Origin: Protopterus annectens
Lineage: Eukaryota > Chordata > Ceratodontiformes > Protopteridae
Direction of reading: 5' to 3'
Length of the DNA stretch: 64,000 nucleotides
NCBI RefSeq assembly: GCF_019279795.1
Contig: NC_056732.1
Coordinates: 1,076,007,240-1,076,071,239, forward strand
The notes beneath the pieces were generated by a model. That model was not told the origin of the DNA, ran no database searches, and worked only from the letters and a program-made list of their open reading frames with translations. A program made the position numbers and the translations under genes. The number at the start of each line of letters is the position of its first letter. Positions within the stretch are counted from its first letter, which is position 1. Of the stretch, positions 1 through 12,799 are shown in pieces.

Positions 1-290
1 ATCAAAGAGAAAAGATTGCAGTGGTTTGGACACGTGCAGAAAAGCAGAAGACAATCTGATGAGGAAAATTTAGGACAGACAGGAAGAGAAGGTAAGAGGA
101 AGCGAGGATGTCCAGCAAAGAGGTGGATGGATTGTGTGAAAGAAAATCTGTGACAGTCAGGCATGAGTGTCAGTGACGGCAGGAGTGTGGTACTGAATCA
201 AGAGAGTTGGCGACAATTAACATGATACCCCGACCCCATGTAGAAAAAAATGAGTGAAAGGGGGCTGATGATGATGCTGATGAATGTGTG
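1..290 (+). mobile_element. RTE-like LINE, 3' end fragment
   Basis: The first 150 bases translate in frame 1 without a break up to a stop near 150. The peptide contains RLQWFGHVQ and, about 30 residues later, RGCPAKRWMDCVKENL. The pattern WFGHV...GRP..RW.D.VK is the usual C-terminus of RTE-type and related non-LTR reverse transcriptases. A 3' UTR follows, ending in a GAT/TGA-rich stretch (about 265-285), which resembles the short-repeat tails of RTE elements. The 5' part lies outside the window. The clade is inferred from the C-terminal motif only; a related LINE clade is possible. Confidence 0.6.
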
Positions 291-3200
291 TATTTCAGAA
301 TGCATACATTTAAAATGTGGTTAAGTGCTACTGAAGATGAAGTTTATTTAAAGCATAAAAAGATTTTGAGCACAACCCCCTTGTAAATTGTGTATGCTTA
401 AGACTAAGTACTATGCTAAAATGTGTGTATGGACTTATTAGCTGATGCATAACAGCAGTAAACAAATCAGCTATTCATTAATTCATTTTTCCTTTAAAGT
501 GGAGTAAGTCTAAATGAAATCAAGGCTTTGGCATTTACTTTCAGAATATACTGTCAGTGGTATACTGGATGACAAATTCGGTTCCCTGTTGTTTCTCAAA
601 AATATTAATTTGCTTTTATATTTTGCTTGTTTTCAAAGAAATTAGAAAATAATGTACAGACAACTGATTATGGTAATAAACATAACATAAAAAGAAATAA
701 AAAAGAATTTTTGTTAGATGAGGTAAAGTATAAATTGCTTTATGCACAGATTAATCGCTTTCTTTATGTAAAACAGAATGACTTAGTCACTAATACAACA
801 AACAAAACACACCAAGAGCAACAGGGACTGTTCTTACTAGAGGAATTACAGATACCAATAATAATTGCAGCATTTTGAATGTACCCTCCCCAGAATTTTC
901 ATTGACAAAGAGAAAGAAATATTACCAAAAATATTTGTTTTTATTCCATCAGGGAAAGCTACTATGACAGATATTTTTCAAAGAAAGAGCAATTCAGATG
1001 ATTGAGTGAACCAGTTTTGGAAATATTCATCATCAGCATCAGAGTAACTTTCTGAGAGAATCTGTAGTAACTCCCAACAGACTGCAAACCCTGCACCAAC
1101 ATGGAAAGTGTCTGCCATAGAACAGCCACCTAACAACTTCATGCATTGAACTCTCCCTGCCCCCCCCCCCATGAAATGGCCACATACATTACCCTACTTT
1201 ACCCATGGGCAGGACCCAGTAATGTGAGACCATTACCCTGGTTGATTCCAGGGTTTTCTTCTGGGCCTAGCCCCTCCTCTGGTGGTTAATGTGCAAGCTC
1301 ACAAACATGGCAGCCTGGTACTTCTACACCTGTGCACATGCATTTTCCTACCCATGCCCAAGAAAGCTTCCATATTGATGCAGCCTGGCAGAACCTAAAC
1401 ACACTTCCTCAGTGCATGCTATTTGCCTCACTCTATGGTTGTTGCTGACTTTGCAGCAGGCTAAACCACTTGCCATTGCCCAGTATGGGTGACTCAACAT
1501 TAACCATTTATTTCCATCCTCATTTGTTGGCTTCTCCAGAGCCTGTGTCACTACTTGATCCCTGTTCATCTGGGTTGCAATCAAGTCAGGGTTTTGTCCC
1601 TGACTTGTTACACAGTCAGTGATTGTAATGCCATAACATATCATAAGAAAAGAGTCCATCTATGCTATAGCATTATAGTGTGGTTATTTAATTACCTTAT
1701 ATATGCCAGTAGTCCAGGTATATAAATATATATATTTTTTTTACCAAGTGACTGTTATGGACTGAAGAGTGGCAGTTCTAGAGAATGTTGTCCTCAAAGA
1801 AAAGATAAATTCAGCCTTTATAGATCAGATGTCCTGGCTGAACACAGCCATCAGTACATTTTTATCAGATGCACATAATTTTCCTGTTCAAGAACTGTTT
1901 TTGGCACTGAATGTTTGTAAATAGAGTGTGTAAAAATCACCTGTAGGAATGCTGATTCTGCAATTTTACACAAACTGGATACTCCTGGCTCTGTGGCACA
2001 GAGAGTTGAAGCTCTGACTGAAACCCACATGACCCAAGTTCAGTTATGGGCTTGAGTACTTGAAGAAACTGGGAGGAGAGGATGGGAAGTGAACAGCTAT
2101 GCCCCCCCCCCCATCCTAGTGGAGGGAGTGGTGGTTTCCTGACTGTCTCTTCTTCTGCTTCAGTCATAAGGGCAGAGGCCCAAAAATATTGCAAACGGGA
2201 GCTGGTCTTGGAGAGAGATTGGTGGTAGCTACCCTAGCCAGTGATGTTAGCCCAGAGGAGTGCACATTCACAGTTGTGTATTGGTAGACCCTGTGGTGAT
2301 GCAGATGCTCACTTTACCACCACAGACAGAGTTAATATAGAAACATTGTGATTGTTCTTATCCTGTTGGGTGTGATTGTGGTTGCAAACAAGCATCATAG
2401 CTGCCTGTATGATGAGCCCCTTTGGACGGTTCACCCCTTACTGTACTGAGTATGTCCCTAGTATGGGGAGTAGCAGGCTAAGTGTCATGAGGGGAGGCTC
2501 GACTTTTGGCAGGCAATAGGACAAAAGTCATATAGATAACAAATGTATTTTCTCTGCTGAAGGGCCACTTTGAAATGTTATGGAAAAGAACAGCTTTTTC
2601 ATGACAGTGGAAGATATAAACATCTGACAAGCTGGGTGGTCCTGATAAAGATACAGGAAAACCATGTTACTCATAACTGAAAGTTAATATTTGGTAAAAG
2701 ACTTTGTTAAATATTTTGACTTGCCATCTACCACATCTGCACTACAGTCCTTTAATCAAATATCTTGTTTTCAAGGGAACTCATTTGGAAGAACATGGGT
2801 ACCCATTGACATTTGCCAGCTCTACAGAACAGAATGTTCTGCAGTGCTCTTTTGAGGCTTTGTATTCGGACATTGGTGGTTGTTTCTTTAAAGGCATGGA
2901 AGTCAAACTCAAAAGTTATTCCTTTGATTTTGTCTGTAGCAGCCCTTCACTATTAAGTTTCTGTTTTCTTTTTTCCTTTCTCTGTCTCCAAGCAGTGGAC
3001 ACTTCCTTCCAACATGCTACCAAAGTCCCCAATCTTGGTTCTACTTAAGGGGAGCCCCCAGTGATGTTTGCCACTCCTCTTTCATTCCCCAGACTTAGAA
3101 GAGAGAAGGAAGTCAAACCTTGCATGCTCATCCCCCCATTAACCCACAGGCCTGTATCTCTGATTGCTGTTGTGCTAGGTATGATAGCAGAGTAGTGTTG

Positions 3201-3395
3201 TATTAGTCCTCGTATTTGTCTTTGCCTTGCTTTCCTGCTAGTGCATTTTCTATGTGTGTCCTTTTTATTAAGGTGGACTCGGATGTTATGAGTAATGCCT
3301 GCCTTTCATGCAAGTACTTGTCAGATGTTGATTGGCTGAAGTGTCCAGGCTTAGAGAAACAGATGCCTAACAAGTTCCCAAAGCTTTTCCCTCTG
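291..3395. other. Unrecognised intergenic or intronic sequence
   Basis: No gene or repeat family is recognised here. Short open frames (for example 627-878 and 2704-3048) show no known motif and look like chance. Two C11 homopolymers lie at 1160-1170 and 2102-2112. Confidence 0.5.
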
Positions 3396-3529
3396 AAAAA
3401 CACCTGTTCCTTCATTGATTAATTTTTCATGATAAACTGATGACAGAGAAATTACAAAGACATGTCTTTGTAACTTCTCTGCCATCAGTTTATCATGAAA
3501 AATTAATCAATGAAGGAAAAAGTGTTTTT
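3396..3529. repeat. Near-perfect 134-bp palindrome
   Basis: The sequence is self-complementary about a centre between 3462 and 3463, inside aaagacatgtcttt. Arms of about 67 bases pair with roughly four mismatches and no spacer. Pairing stops on both sides at the listed ends. It would extrude a long hairpin as DNA or RNA. It carries no recognisable transposon termini. It could be a young fold-back duplication, a small palindromic element, or a fold-back artefact of long-read sequencing or assembly. Confidence 0.9.
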
Positions 3530-3630
3530 TGTGTCTGTCATGATCTTTTTTAAATACTTTCATTTATGTGTTACTTCATATTAGAAAGAGCATCAGATAA
3601 CCAAATGACTGCTGTATGGTCTTCTTAGAA

Positions 3631-3631
<1 letters not shown>

Positions 3632-3709
<78 letters not shown>
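3632..3709. repeat. (CA)n microsatellite
   Basis: About 39 uninterrupted AC/CA dinucleotide units, read directly from the sequence. Confidence 0.98.
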
Positions 3710-3712
<3 letters not shown>

Positions 3713-4145
3713 TAAACTCCAAACTAGTGTACTAAAATTTGGAAACCACAACAACAAACAAAAAAGCACTTTCAAAGCAGTCCTGGCAACAATTCCGACA
3801 ATCAAAGAAGTAAACCGTTTTAGAGCTTTCATTCTTTATTTTCAACTGCTGCTTCCTTACTGTTTTTAAACATGCATCACATAACAGATCTTAAATATTT
3901 AATTAACAAGCAAATAACTCACTAAAAAAAATTAAAAAATACAAATATACTTTCATTTGGTCAGTAATTAAAATAAAAAAATAAATATTACGCAACTATT
4001 TAACACTGTATTATAACATTTTTTCCAGTAAAAAGCATTTGATATTTATATGTTCATTTAAGCCTGGTTTCCTGTCAGAAATCTGTCTTATTTGCCATTC
4101 AGCCTCCTTGCATTCTAAGTAATTATTATAATCACCTTTGAACAC
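3710..4145. other. Unrecognised AT-rich sequence
   Basis: AT-rich, with A and T runs and no open frame of note. I see no known repeat family. Confidence 0.5.
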
Positions 4146-4154
4146 ATCTATCAG

Positions 4155-4197
<43 letters not shown>

Positions 4198-4290
4198 GTA
4201 TATCTGTTATCTGTCTATCTATCAGTCTATCTATCTCTCTGTCTGTCTATCTATCTCTCTGTCTGTTTATCCATCTATCTAACCATCTGT
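4146..4290. repeat. (ATCT)n microsatellite with variant units
   Basis: A clean run of ATCT units at about 4150-4197 is followed by degenerate units (ctgt, ctct, catc) to about 4290, typical of an ageing tetranucleotide microsatellite. Confidence 0.95.
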
Positions 4291-5399
4291 TTGTCACCAT
4301 GTTGGATACTTTCCTAATTTTAGATTTTTCTCAATGCTTACTCTGCATGTACTTGTGGTCTAGTTGTAAAAAAGCTAAATACGGTAAAAAAATACCATTA
4401 TAGTTTCCTGTATGCTGCATGTCTACATTGGATGCTTGCTGGTAAATCATGTGTTAGGATTTTTGTCTCCTGTTCTTTTCATATTTTGTTCCTAAAACTC
4501 CTTTGGATTGCAGCATGATACAGTACGTGGATATTGCAGTTGCACTTGCACTGATTTTCTCCCTGAGGGGTCACAGTGATTTACTCCAAATTAGATATTA
4601 CTCTACCACAAAGAAGAATTACTTGTAGAAGTTCAAGACTTCCTGTGCCTTTATCGCTCATTGTCAGGTGGCGTTATGGTAGGACCAAGATTTCTGGAAC
4701 TGAAGATGTTAATTCCAATTAATTTATATAACTGCTCTGCTGTATAATGCTGGCTGTCTTGCCATAATAATTTGTTCAACTTCAGGAGATGTAGATGTGC
4801 TGCTAAATATTGTAAGCAGTTAGCTTTGCTGTACAGGATAAGCTAGTTCTGAATATCTTTACCTGCTGGTCCTGATCCTGCCGTAAGCAAACTTAAATTG
4901 CAAGACTTTGACTTATTAGTTAGTAAGACTCAGGAGGGGCTGTTATGCTACAAGCGCTTACACTATCAAACAGGTTGTCATAGCGCACATCTCACCCACT
5001 TCACATAGTACAGACCAGTCACATAGACCCATATATGTTAAAGTTCTATGGGGGAAGGGATGTGAATTTAACATGTGTACCAATAACACTTTGTTTTACA
5101 GCACAATAAACCACTGCCATGCCTGAGAAAAAGTATATATATATATATATATATTTAGAAAGCTTGTGAGGAAATTATTACTCTATTTTTGTTTTACTTG
5201 GATCGCTTGTCTGTGTACTTAATAAGGGATTTTCGACTGGAAACAGACTGCCTGCCTTGCTTGGATTACTTTCGAATACTTAGTAATGCTGTACAATTAT
5301 ATATTTTCTATTATTACTTTGTTTTGTTTTGTTTTGACTTAAGATGAGTTTATGTTCACTACTTCTACTACTGTTGTCTGATCTGATTAATATACAGTG
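4291..5399. other. Unrecognised sequence
   Basis: No gene motif seen. It contains a short (TA)n run near 5133-5154 and a TTTTG repeat near 5322-5335. Confidence 0.5.
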
Positions 5400-5800
5400 A
5401 TTAACTAGAAATATATGGACTGAAAATCTTCCACACAGAGAAGTTTCTTACACTGTTTTGTAAATGTAATCTTTCCAAACCACAAAGACCTCCCAGACAC
5501 TGCAAACACAAAAAAGTCTGCAGCAACCTCAAGAGCACTCCACAAAAACAACACTCAACAAGACACATACTGCCACAACCCATGAAGTCTCAACCTCTTA
5601 GTCCATAACCACTACACAACCCAGTATTCTGGTTGTAGGAGACTCCAGAGTGAGACAAACAGATATCCTGCTCACCAGGCTAAACAAGGAGAGAGAGTCA
5701 CGGTCAACTGCTTGGCAGGGGCCAGAATGCATCATATCACTCATCCACTTAGGTCACTTAAATCATTAACACCTATATGTTGTAGAATGTCATACCTGTG
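5400..5800 (+). mobile_element. CR1 LINE copy A, ORF1 fragment
   Basis: A short piece of CR1 ORF1. A frame near 5620-5700 reads ILVVGDSRVRQTDILLTRLN, which matches the esterase start ILVIGDSIVRHTD of copy B 500 bases downstream. The 140 bases before it also align with 5940-6090 of copy B (shared ccacaaagac and related words). It breaks off just after the first esterase motif. It is a severely truncated copy lying head-to-tail with copy B, either an independent insertion or a local duplication. Confidence 0.75.
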
Positions 5801-6100
5801 GCAGCCTACATGTCTTTCCATTCCAGAGCATTTTATGAAAAATAAACATCAAAAGCGTAAGATAAAGAAATGTAAATATATAGGGTTGTCAGTAGTACAC
5901 ATGCTGCACCCATCATGCACAATTCAAAGCAGACATAGAGACCCACATGTACTGAGGCACTTACATGTAACGTTCCTAAACCACAAAGACTTTCTAGACA
6001 AAGCATACATAAGAAATACCCACAGCAGCCCCAAACACACTCTTTCAAAACAACACCCACTTCAACACATAGAGCTACATCTCATGGAGCCTCTACGTTT

Positions 6101-6620
6101 ATGCCCATAAGGCAAGTCACCACCCAATCCAACATTCTAGTTATTGGAGACTCCATCGTGAGACACACTGATGTCTCTCTCACTAGGCTGAGTAAGGAGA
6201 AAGTTATGGTCAGTTGCTTATCAGGGACTAGGATCCGCCACATTACACGTGCACTCAGGTCATTGGATCACAGTTACCAATATGACTCAATCCTAGTGCA
6301 TGTGGGTGTAAATGACCTAAGACATACCTCCCCAGACTATAAAAAGAGAGACATCATGGAGCTTTCACAATATGTGTCTCAGGCTGGTATGAGCCTAGCA
6401 TTGATCAGCATTTTACCTTCTCCAAGGATGATGCCACAATACAAACAAAAGATGATTGACTTTAATAACTGGATTAGTTTCTGGTGTCATCCTAGGGGGG
6501 GGGGGTGCAATATTTGTCAACATGAAAGGAGATGGTCAACAGACCACGCTGCTTTGCCAGGGATGGTGTGCACCTCTCCCTTCTAGGCTTTTGAATATTA
6601 GCTAAAACATTGTCTTCCCC
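6101..6620 (+). pseudogene. CR1 ORF1 SGNH-type esterase (copy B), frameshifted
   Basis: CR1 ORF1 proteins bind element RNA and contain a lipase/esterase-like SGNH domain of uncertain role in retrotransposition. The three hallmark blocks are visible: GDS (6146-6154, in LVIGDSIVRHTD), GVND (6304-6315, in HVGVNDLRH) and DGVH (6562-6573, in FARDGVHLSLLGF). They supply the Ser, the Gly/Asn oxyanion residues and the Asp-x-x-His of the family. The frame is broken by a G11 run at about 6495-6505, so the last block lies in another frame, followed by a stop. No N-terminal zinc-finger portion is recognised in this copy. It is non-functional as written. Confidence 0.8.
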
Positions 6621-6684
6621 CATAGTGCCTTTTTTAGGCAATGCCAAACTGAAAGTACTTCTGACATAGCAAATCAAAACCATG

Positions 6685-9425
6685 AAAATCTGAAGGTATT
6701 ACTGCTCAATGCTAGGAGGCTAAACAAAAACCTCCACTCCCTGGAAGCTCTCTTTACCCTAGAGAATGCTGATGCCTGTGCGGTCTCAGAGACATGGTCT
6801 AAAGTCGTGGACAGCACACCAACAGTACAGGGTTATAATGCCTTCCACACATTTAGACCAGCTACTTCACAGGCAGGGACTAAAGGTGGAGGTGTCTCTA
6901 TTTACATAAAAAATAAATATACTTCAAGGCTGGTCAAGAGGGCAATGCACTTGAGCTGCTCCATGTTCAAATCACCATAGATAAAATCCAATAACACTTT
7001 CTTGCAAGCTATAGGTCCCTCTCTGTGACCCAGGAAACCCATACCATGTATTTAAACTTATTAAAAACACTAACCTTCCAAACCAGAACCATATTCATGG
7101 GTGACTTTAATTACCCCACTATTAACTGGGAATCCTATACAACATCAAACGTACATGCACAGAGATTCCTGGATTTTGTAAACACAAACTCCCTGGGCCA
7201 AATAGTCAGTACACCAACCAGGGGTGCAACCATACTGGATCTGGTCCTCACTAATATGGGAGAGTGCTGGTAAGGTCAGACTACAAAATGGTCTCCTTTG
7301 AAGTAAAAATAAAATATGGACCCCCAGCTAAACCGGAAATATTCAGGAACTATTCTAAGGCTAACCTACTGCTATTAAGTGAGTACCTGGCAACATTTCA
7401 AGCCCCTATAAACCCTGAAAACGTTTCTGCCTATCCAAAACTTTTCACAGAAACCCTGTACAAGCATGTTAATAGCTGCATAGAGGCAGCTGTACCCACC
7501 AGGAAGACATACAGAACTAACTCAAAAAACAAACCACCATGGTGGAATCACAAAATCAGTCAGATGTATAACAGGAAAAAGAAAATCATGGCAAAAAATA
7601 GGAGGTGCAGCACCAATCAGGATAAAAGCACTCTCATTAAACTAAATAGAGGACAAATAAAGTCTACCAAAGCCAAAGTTGAGGTAAGTTTGGCCTCCCA
7701 GGCCAAGGACTACCACAAAGCATTCTTTAGCTATGTCCGCAACTTCAAAGGCAATACACAATTGTGTGCAGTGCTCATTGTAAATGGAGCCACCTATACT
7801 GAGCCAGAAAATATAGCAAACCTCCTGGCTGATAAATTCAGCTCCAACTTTAATCCTCTCTCCCCCTCAATCTTCACTCAGGAATTATCATCAAATATAA
7901 CTCCCCCTACTATCACTAGGGAACAGGTCCTTAATTCTCTGTCTAAGACCAAGAACACTGCATCAGTGGGCCCAGACAGTATCCCAGGATGTCTTCTAAA
8001 TAGCATGAAACATGACCTGTCAGGGCCTCTGGAATTACTATTTAACTGTAACCTCCAAACAGGCTTCATGCCTCATGAATGGAGAAAGGCAACAGTCATC
8101 CCTCTGCACAAAGGTGGGCCATCTACAGACCCTGGAAACTACAGACCCATAAGTCTCACTAGGCTTATATGCAAAGCCATGGAAAGAACTATCATGGAGA
8201 TTATCAATAGCAATATAGTAAACCTCCAGACACTGGACCCAACCCAGTTTGGTTTCGTAAAGGGCCGATCATGCCTACTCAACCTGGTGGACGTCTTTGG
8301 GAAGGTCACCAAAGCAGTGAATGAGTGCAAAATCGTTCACACTGCCTACCTTGACCTGGCCAAGGCATTTGACATAATATCCCAGTCGGACATTGTTGAC
8401 AAACTCAAGAGGTTAGGTGCAAACCCATATGTCACCCAGTAGATAGCCAACTGGCTCACAGACAGGACCTAAGAAGTTAGAATTGGGGAGTCCACCTCTA
8501 CAAAGAGGCCAGTCACAACTGGAGTCCCTCAGGGATCAGTCCTTGGATCTCTCCTTTTTGACATTTACTTATCAGAAGTCAAGTCCAATGTCATTGGTCT
8601 CTGTCTGACTAAATTTGCAGATGATTGCAAATTAGGAGCTATCATTGAATCTCACACTGACACAAATGTTCTCCAGGAGGGCTGAAACAGACAAACAACT
8701 GGTGTCAGAGTCATGGAATAAAACTAAATGCCAAGAAATGCGTAATAGTATCCTTTGGGAATTCATCCATCCCTGATAGCTATCATATTGACAACTCATC
8801 CCTTAGAGTTGACCCAGTAGCCTTTGATCATCACATATGTACAGTGGTGAGGAAATCATTCTATGTTGCATAACTTATAAACAAAGGTATGTCATCTAAG
8901 TCCAAGGAAGTCATTGTTCTACTGTATTTGGCATTCATCAGACCTATCATTGAGTACAATGAACTGTTTGGTATGTACCTAACCAGGCATAAGCTAACAA
9001 CTGGAATGTCCACAGAGGTTCCTCACTGAAAGAATACAGGGCAAAAGTAATATGTCCTAATCAGACCACCTCAGGGCCCTATCCCTGTATTCTGTCTCCT
9101 ACAGGCTTTTGTGGGGAGATATATGCCTGGCATACAGGCCATTGTCAGAACCCACTCTGATGGACCTCCTGCATATCCACAAAACAAACAGTACTAGAAT
9201 TACCCATTCTAGAGACTTAAATCTTGCCTGTGATATAAATAGGATCTGCTGGAGAGATAGGTATGTATCCCAGAGACTACCCTGTCTGTGAAACAGGCTC
9301 CCCATCCATGTGAAGCAGAGTTCCTCCCTAATCCAATTCAAGTGCAACTTGGACAATTGGATGGGAAACCAGAAATTCATCCCTGGTTTGGCACTTATGT
9401 CTCTGATGGAAACAGGTAACCTGTA
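6685..9425 (+). pseudogene. CR1 ORF2 endonuclease-reverse transcriptase (copy B)
   Basis: The APE-type endonuclease starts near 6690 (KVLLLNARRLNKNLHSLE), continues with TKGGGVSIYIKNKYTS, and resumes after a break at 7025-7273 with MGDFNYPTINWES and TRGATILDLVLTNM. The reverse transcriptase occupies 7264-8442 with ASVGPDSIPG, VIPLHKGG, NYRPISLTRLICKAMER, TQFGFVKGRSCLLNL and YLDLAKAFDIIS. After a stop it continues with GVPQGSVLGSLLF and the catalytic FADDCKL near 8620. The C-terminal thumb region runs to about 9420 with further stops. It would nick target DNA and copy element RNA if intact. Confidence 0.85.
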
Positions 9426-9565
9426 AATGGTTCATCTCCCAGGCCCATGCTTACACTTATCAATGGTATCAGAACTCGTCAAAGATTTGGGATGCATGGC
9501 TAGGCATAAAAAGGATATTGTGGTCGTTAGCCTAGTAAACACCTATGAACCTATAAACCTATCAT

Positions 9566-10389
9566 ATGAGCAATAAAATATATTAAAATTGTGTAAATAC
9601 CAATGTTATCGGAAAGAAGTATTCTTTACAGTAATAATAGTAAGTGTACTTATAGCCATTCCATAAATACTATCATATATTATAATGCACACAAACCCCA
9701 AATTATATTTTTTGCTAAACTTTCACAAATTGCCATATCTTGGAAACTGTACAACTGAGTTATACATCGTTAGAACATTTCTGTTAACCAGACATAAGGT
9801 TTCACACGACAGCATGGGATTCTTGTCTGAGTGCATGCTTATTGAGATATTTACAGAATTATGAAAATATATGCATAGTTGTATAATTAGCAGTATAAAT
9901 AAAACTGAATACCTGTCAAGATGTGCAGTTTACAGTGCATATATCAAAGACAGCTTTCTTCAACATCATCTAAGGTTTCACCTGCTGCCATACAGTAGTG
10001 TGTAAGTCACTTGGCTTTTGACGTACTGAGTACACATGAAAATATTGTTTATTTTCATAATTAATAACAAGCATCTAGCAATATCTCAGGTACAGTGTAA
10101 TCTAAATGAATACTGACAATGAATTTTTCAGTGTGCTGACATGGCATGTCACATCATACCTGTCAGTAACACTTAGGGCTCTCAAGTTATAAAAATATGA
10201 ACATAAGTATGAAAATACGAATAATAAGTGACAAATAGCGATAAATTTCTCTTCTTGACGGCATCCTAGATTAACAATCTTAGTGTCATTTTGTGAATAA
10301 CTTTCTTGTCCTTTCTAATACTGCCTATTATTAGCTGGTAAGTCACTTAGTTAAGGAATCCAGACCCAGACAAAGGTCTGGATGCCATA
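9566..10389. other. Unrecognised AT-rich sequence between CR1 copies
   Basis: AT-rich sequence without long open frames or recognised repeats. Confidence 0.5.
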
Positions 10390-12696
10390 AGGAGCTATGG
10401 GTGTGAATTGGAAGTATACAAAAAAGGTGCTATACTTTTGAATAAGTTAGCTCAAAGTACAAGTATGACTCTGTCATAGTCCACGTGGGTGTTAAGAATC
10501 TGAAATGTACATCTGTGCACTGTATGAAAGGAGACATTATGGAGCTGCCGAACTGTGTGTCTCAGGCTTGTATAAGCCTATCCTTGAGCAGTATTCTACC
10601 TTCAACAAAGATAGTGCCACAATATGAACAGAAGGTGATTGACTTTAATAACTGGGTTAGCTACTGATGTCATTCCAAGAGGGTGCAATATTTGTCAGTA
10701 TGGGAGGATATGATCAATAGACCACATTGCTTTGCCAAGGATGGTCTTCACCTGCCCCCTCTAAGCTTTAAATATTAGATAAAACATTATTCTCCCCGGT
10801 AGTGCCTTTTTACGCAATCCCAAACTGACAAGCCTTCCAACACAGCAAAAACAAGCAAAGGGAAGGTAGGAATCTTAACTTGAGACTGCAGTCCTTCCAT
10901 GCTTTCCTCACCCTGGAGAATGCAGACATTTATGCAGTTACTGAGACATGCTTTAAAGTAGCAGAGAGCACCCTGGCAATGCAGGCTACAATGTCTTCCT
11001 CACATTTAGGAAGCTACTGTACATGATGTCTCTCAATGTACATAAAAAACAAGCTCACCTCAAGGCTTGTCAAATAAGATGGCACACTTCCAGATTTCTA
11101 TATGCAAGGTCCCATACCATATCCTCACAAGCTACAGCTCCCCATCTATGACCCAGGAAATACATAACTCCTACTTAAACATATTGGAGAGACTCACCAT
11201 TCCACCCAATACTATTTTCATAGGCGATTTTAACTACCCCTGTGTAAATTGGGATTCATACTGAACCCTAAACGTGCAGGCCCAGAGATTCCTCAAGTTT
11301 GTAAACACAAACACTCTGGATTATATATTCCACATGTCCACTAGGGGTGCAAACATACTGGATCTGGTTCTCATAAATATGAGAGGATGCTGTACCCAAC
11401 TAGTGTAATCTCCTGTTTGGCAAGGTCAGGCTTTAAATCTGTCTCCTTAAAAATAAAAATAAAATTTATGACCCCAGGTAACCCCATAGCAGTTAAGAAC
11501 TATTCTAAGGCAAACTTTCTATTATTAAGCGATAACCTGCAAAATTTACAAGCCAACCCAATCCTGAGAACACAGGTGCATATGCAGGATTGTTCATAGA
11601 AGCTCTGTATATTCATATTAATAAAAGAATTGAGGCAATAGTGCTCACCAGGAATAATCTCAGAACAAACAGGCCATCCCACTGGAAAGCTAACATAATT
11701 AGGCTGCACAACAAAAAAAAGAAATCATGGCAAAAGTTAGGAAATGCAATTCCCAACAGAATAAAAATTCCTCATTAAGCTAAACAAACAACTTAGCCAA
11801 GTTTGAGGTAAGAATATACTCCCAGGCTAAGGACAACCATAAGGCTTTTTTAGCTATATCCTCAGCATCAAAGGCAGTACACAGTAATGTACAGAACTAA
11901 TTGTAAATGGAGCCACCTACATGGAGCTGGAAGTTGTAGTAATTCTACTGAATGAAAAGTTTAGCTCCACTTTTACACTACATTTCCCCCAGCCACCCTT
12001 CAAGAAACACCATCAAATATAACCCCCAACTAGCTCTAGGGATCAAGTTTTAAGTGCATCCTCCTAGGCCAAGAACAGAGCATCGATGGGCCTTGATAAT
12101 ATCCCATGATGCCTCCTAAATCGCATGAAATATGACCTATTCGGACCACTGGTGTCACTATTCAGCCATTGCCTGCACTTAGTCTTCATTTTGAATGAAT
12201 GGAGAGCTGCAGTTGGCATCTCTCTGCACAAGGGCTATCTACTGATCCCAGAAACTTCTTCTTCTTCTTCTTTTGGCTTTTCCCAGTTAGGGGTCGCCAC
12301 AGTGGATCACCTCTCCGAAAATACAGACCGAAAAGTCTGACTAGTCTCGTATGCAGAGCCAAGGAAAGAATTATCATGGAAATGATAAATGACAGAAGAA
12401 ACCTACAGACACTGCATCCAACCCAGCTTGATTTTGTCAAGCATAAACTGGACCAGTGGATGGGAAATCAAAAATTCACCTCTGGTTTGGCCCCCTTGTC
12501 TCTATGGACAGATTAAGACTGTAAATAATTGACCAGCCATGCTCTAGCTCACATATAAAAATTGAAATACACCCCTAAAATTAACTTGTATGGCATAAAA
12601 ACAAAATTGCTGGATACATTTGGGAAATTGAGCTAGGCTTGTAAGGCCCTTGTGGTCAGTGGCTTAGTATATACCTTTGAAGTCTTTATCCAGTCT
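10390..12696 (+). mobile_element. CR1 LINE copy C, old and internally deleted
   Basis: The copy begins inside the ORF1 esterase (10440-10667: YDSVIVHVGV, then SQACISLSLSSILPS and QKVIDFNNWVSY). Endonuclease remnants lie at 11067-11265 (FIGDFNYPCVNWDSY) and about 11340 (GANILDLVL). RT remnants run from 11400 to about 12440 (VGISLHKGY, then SLTSLVCRAKERIIME, then HPTQLDFVK). At about 12440 the sequence jumps from the RT palm to the extreme C-terminus (LDQWMGNQKFTSGLA), so roughly 1 kb including the catalytic FADD motif is deleted. The 3' end lies near 12690. A V-SINE fragment interrupts the RT. Confidence 0.8.
12256..12318 (-). mobile_element. V-SINE-like 3' fragment inside CR1 copy C
   Basis: A (TTC)n run is followed by cttttggcttttccc and ggggtcgccacag, matching the reverse complement of the 3' ends of the larger SINE copies at 14062, 26552 and 30058. 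It splits the CR1 RT motif P.NYRP between gatcccagaaac and aaatacagacc, so it inserted after copy C. Only about 60 bases of the SINE 3' end are present (5'-truncated). Confidence 0.85.
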
Positions 12697-12799
12697 CCTA
12701 ACATTATTTCAACATTTTTGGATTTTATTTGTTTTATTTCCATACTTCTCTGTGAAAAAATATATTCTTCTACTCTTTACTAAACTTCACACTTAATGT

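Larger units (their letters stand above)
5830..9565 (+). mobile_element. CR1 LINE copy B, nearly full length but decayed
   Basis: Domain order is ORF1 esterase, ORF2 endonuclease, reverse transcriptase, C-terminal region, 3' UTR and a CCTATGAA-type tail (9541-9563). CR1-clade elements carry an SGNH esterase in ORF1 and end in short octamer repeats; both are visible here. Several stops and frameshifts break both ORFs. The 5' boundary is approximate, set by where similarity to copies A, E and F fades. Confidence 0.85.

Noticed and set aside
3632..3709. Functional Z-DNA or regulatory element at the CA repeat
   Set aside because: Long CA repeats are common in vertebrate DNA and nothing nearby indicates a gene start.
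5401..5583. Minus-strand Cys-rich 60-residue frame in CR1 copy A
   Set aside because: It is antisense to recognisable CR1 ORF1 sequence and has no independent motif; its partner at 5833-6060 in copy B is the same antisense shadow.
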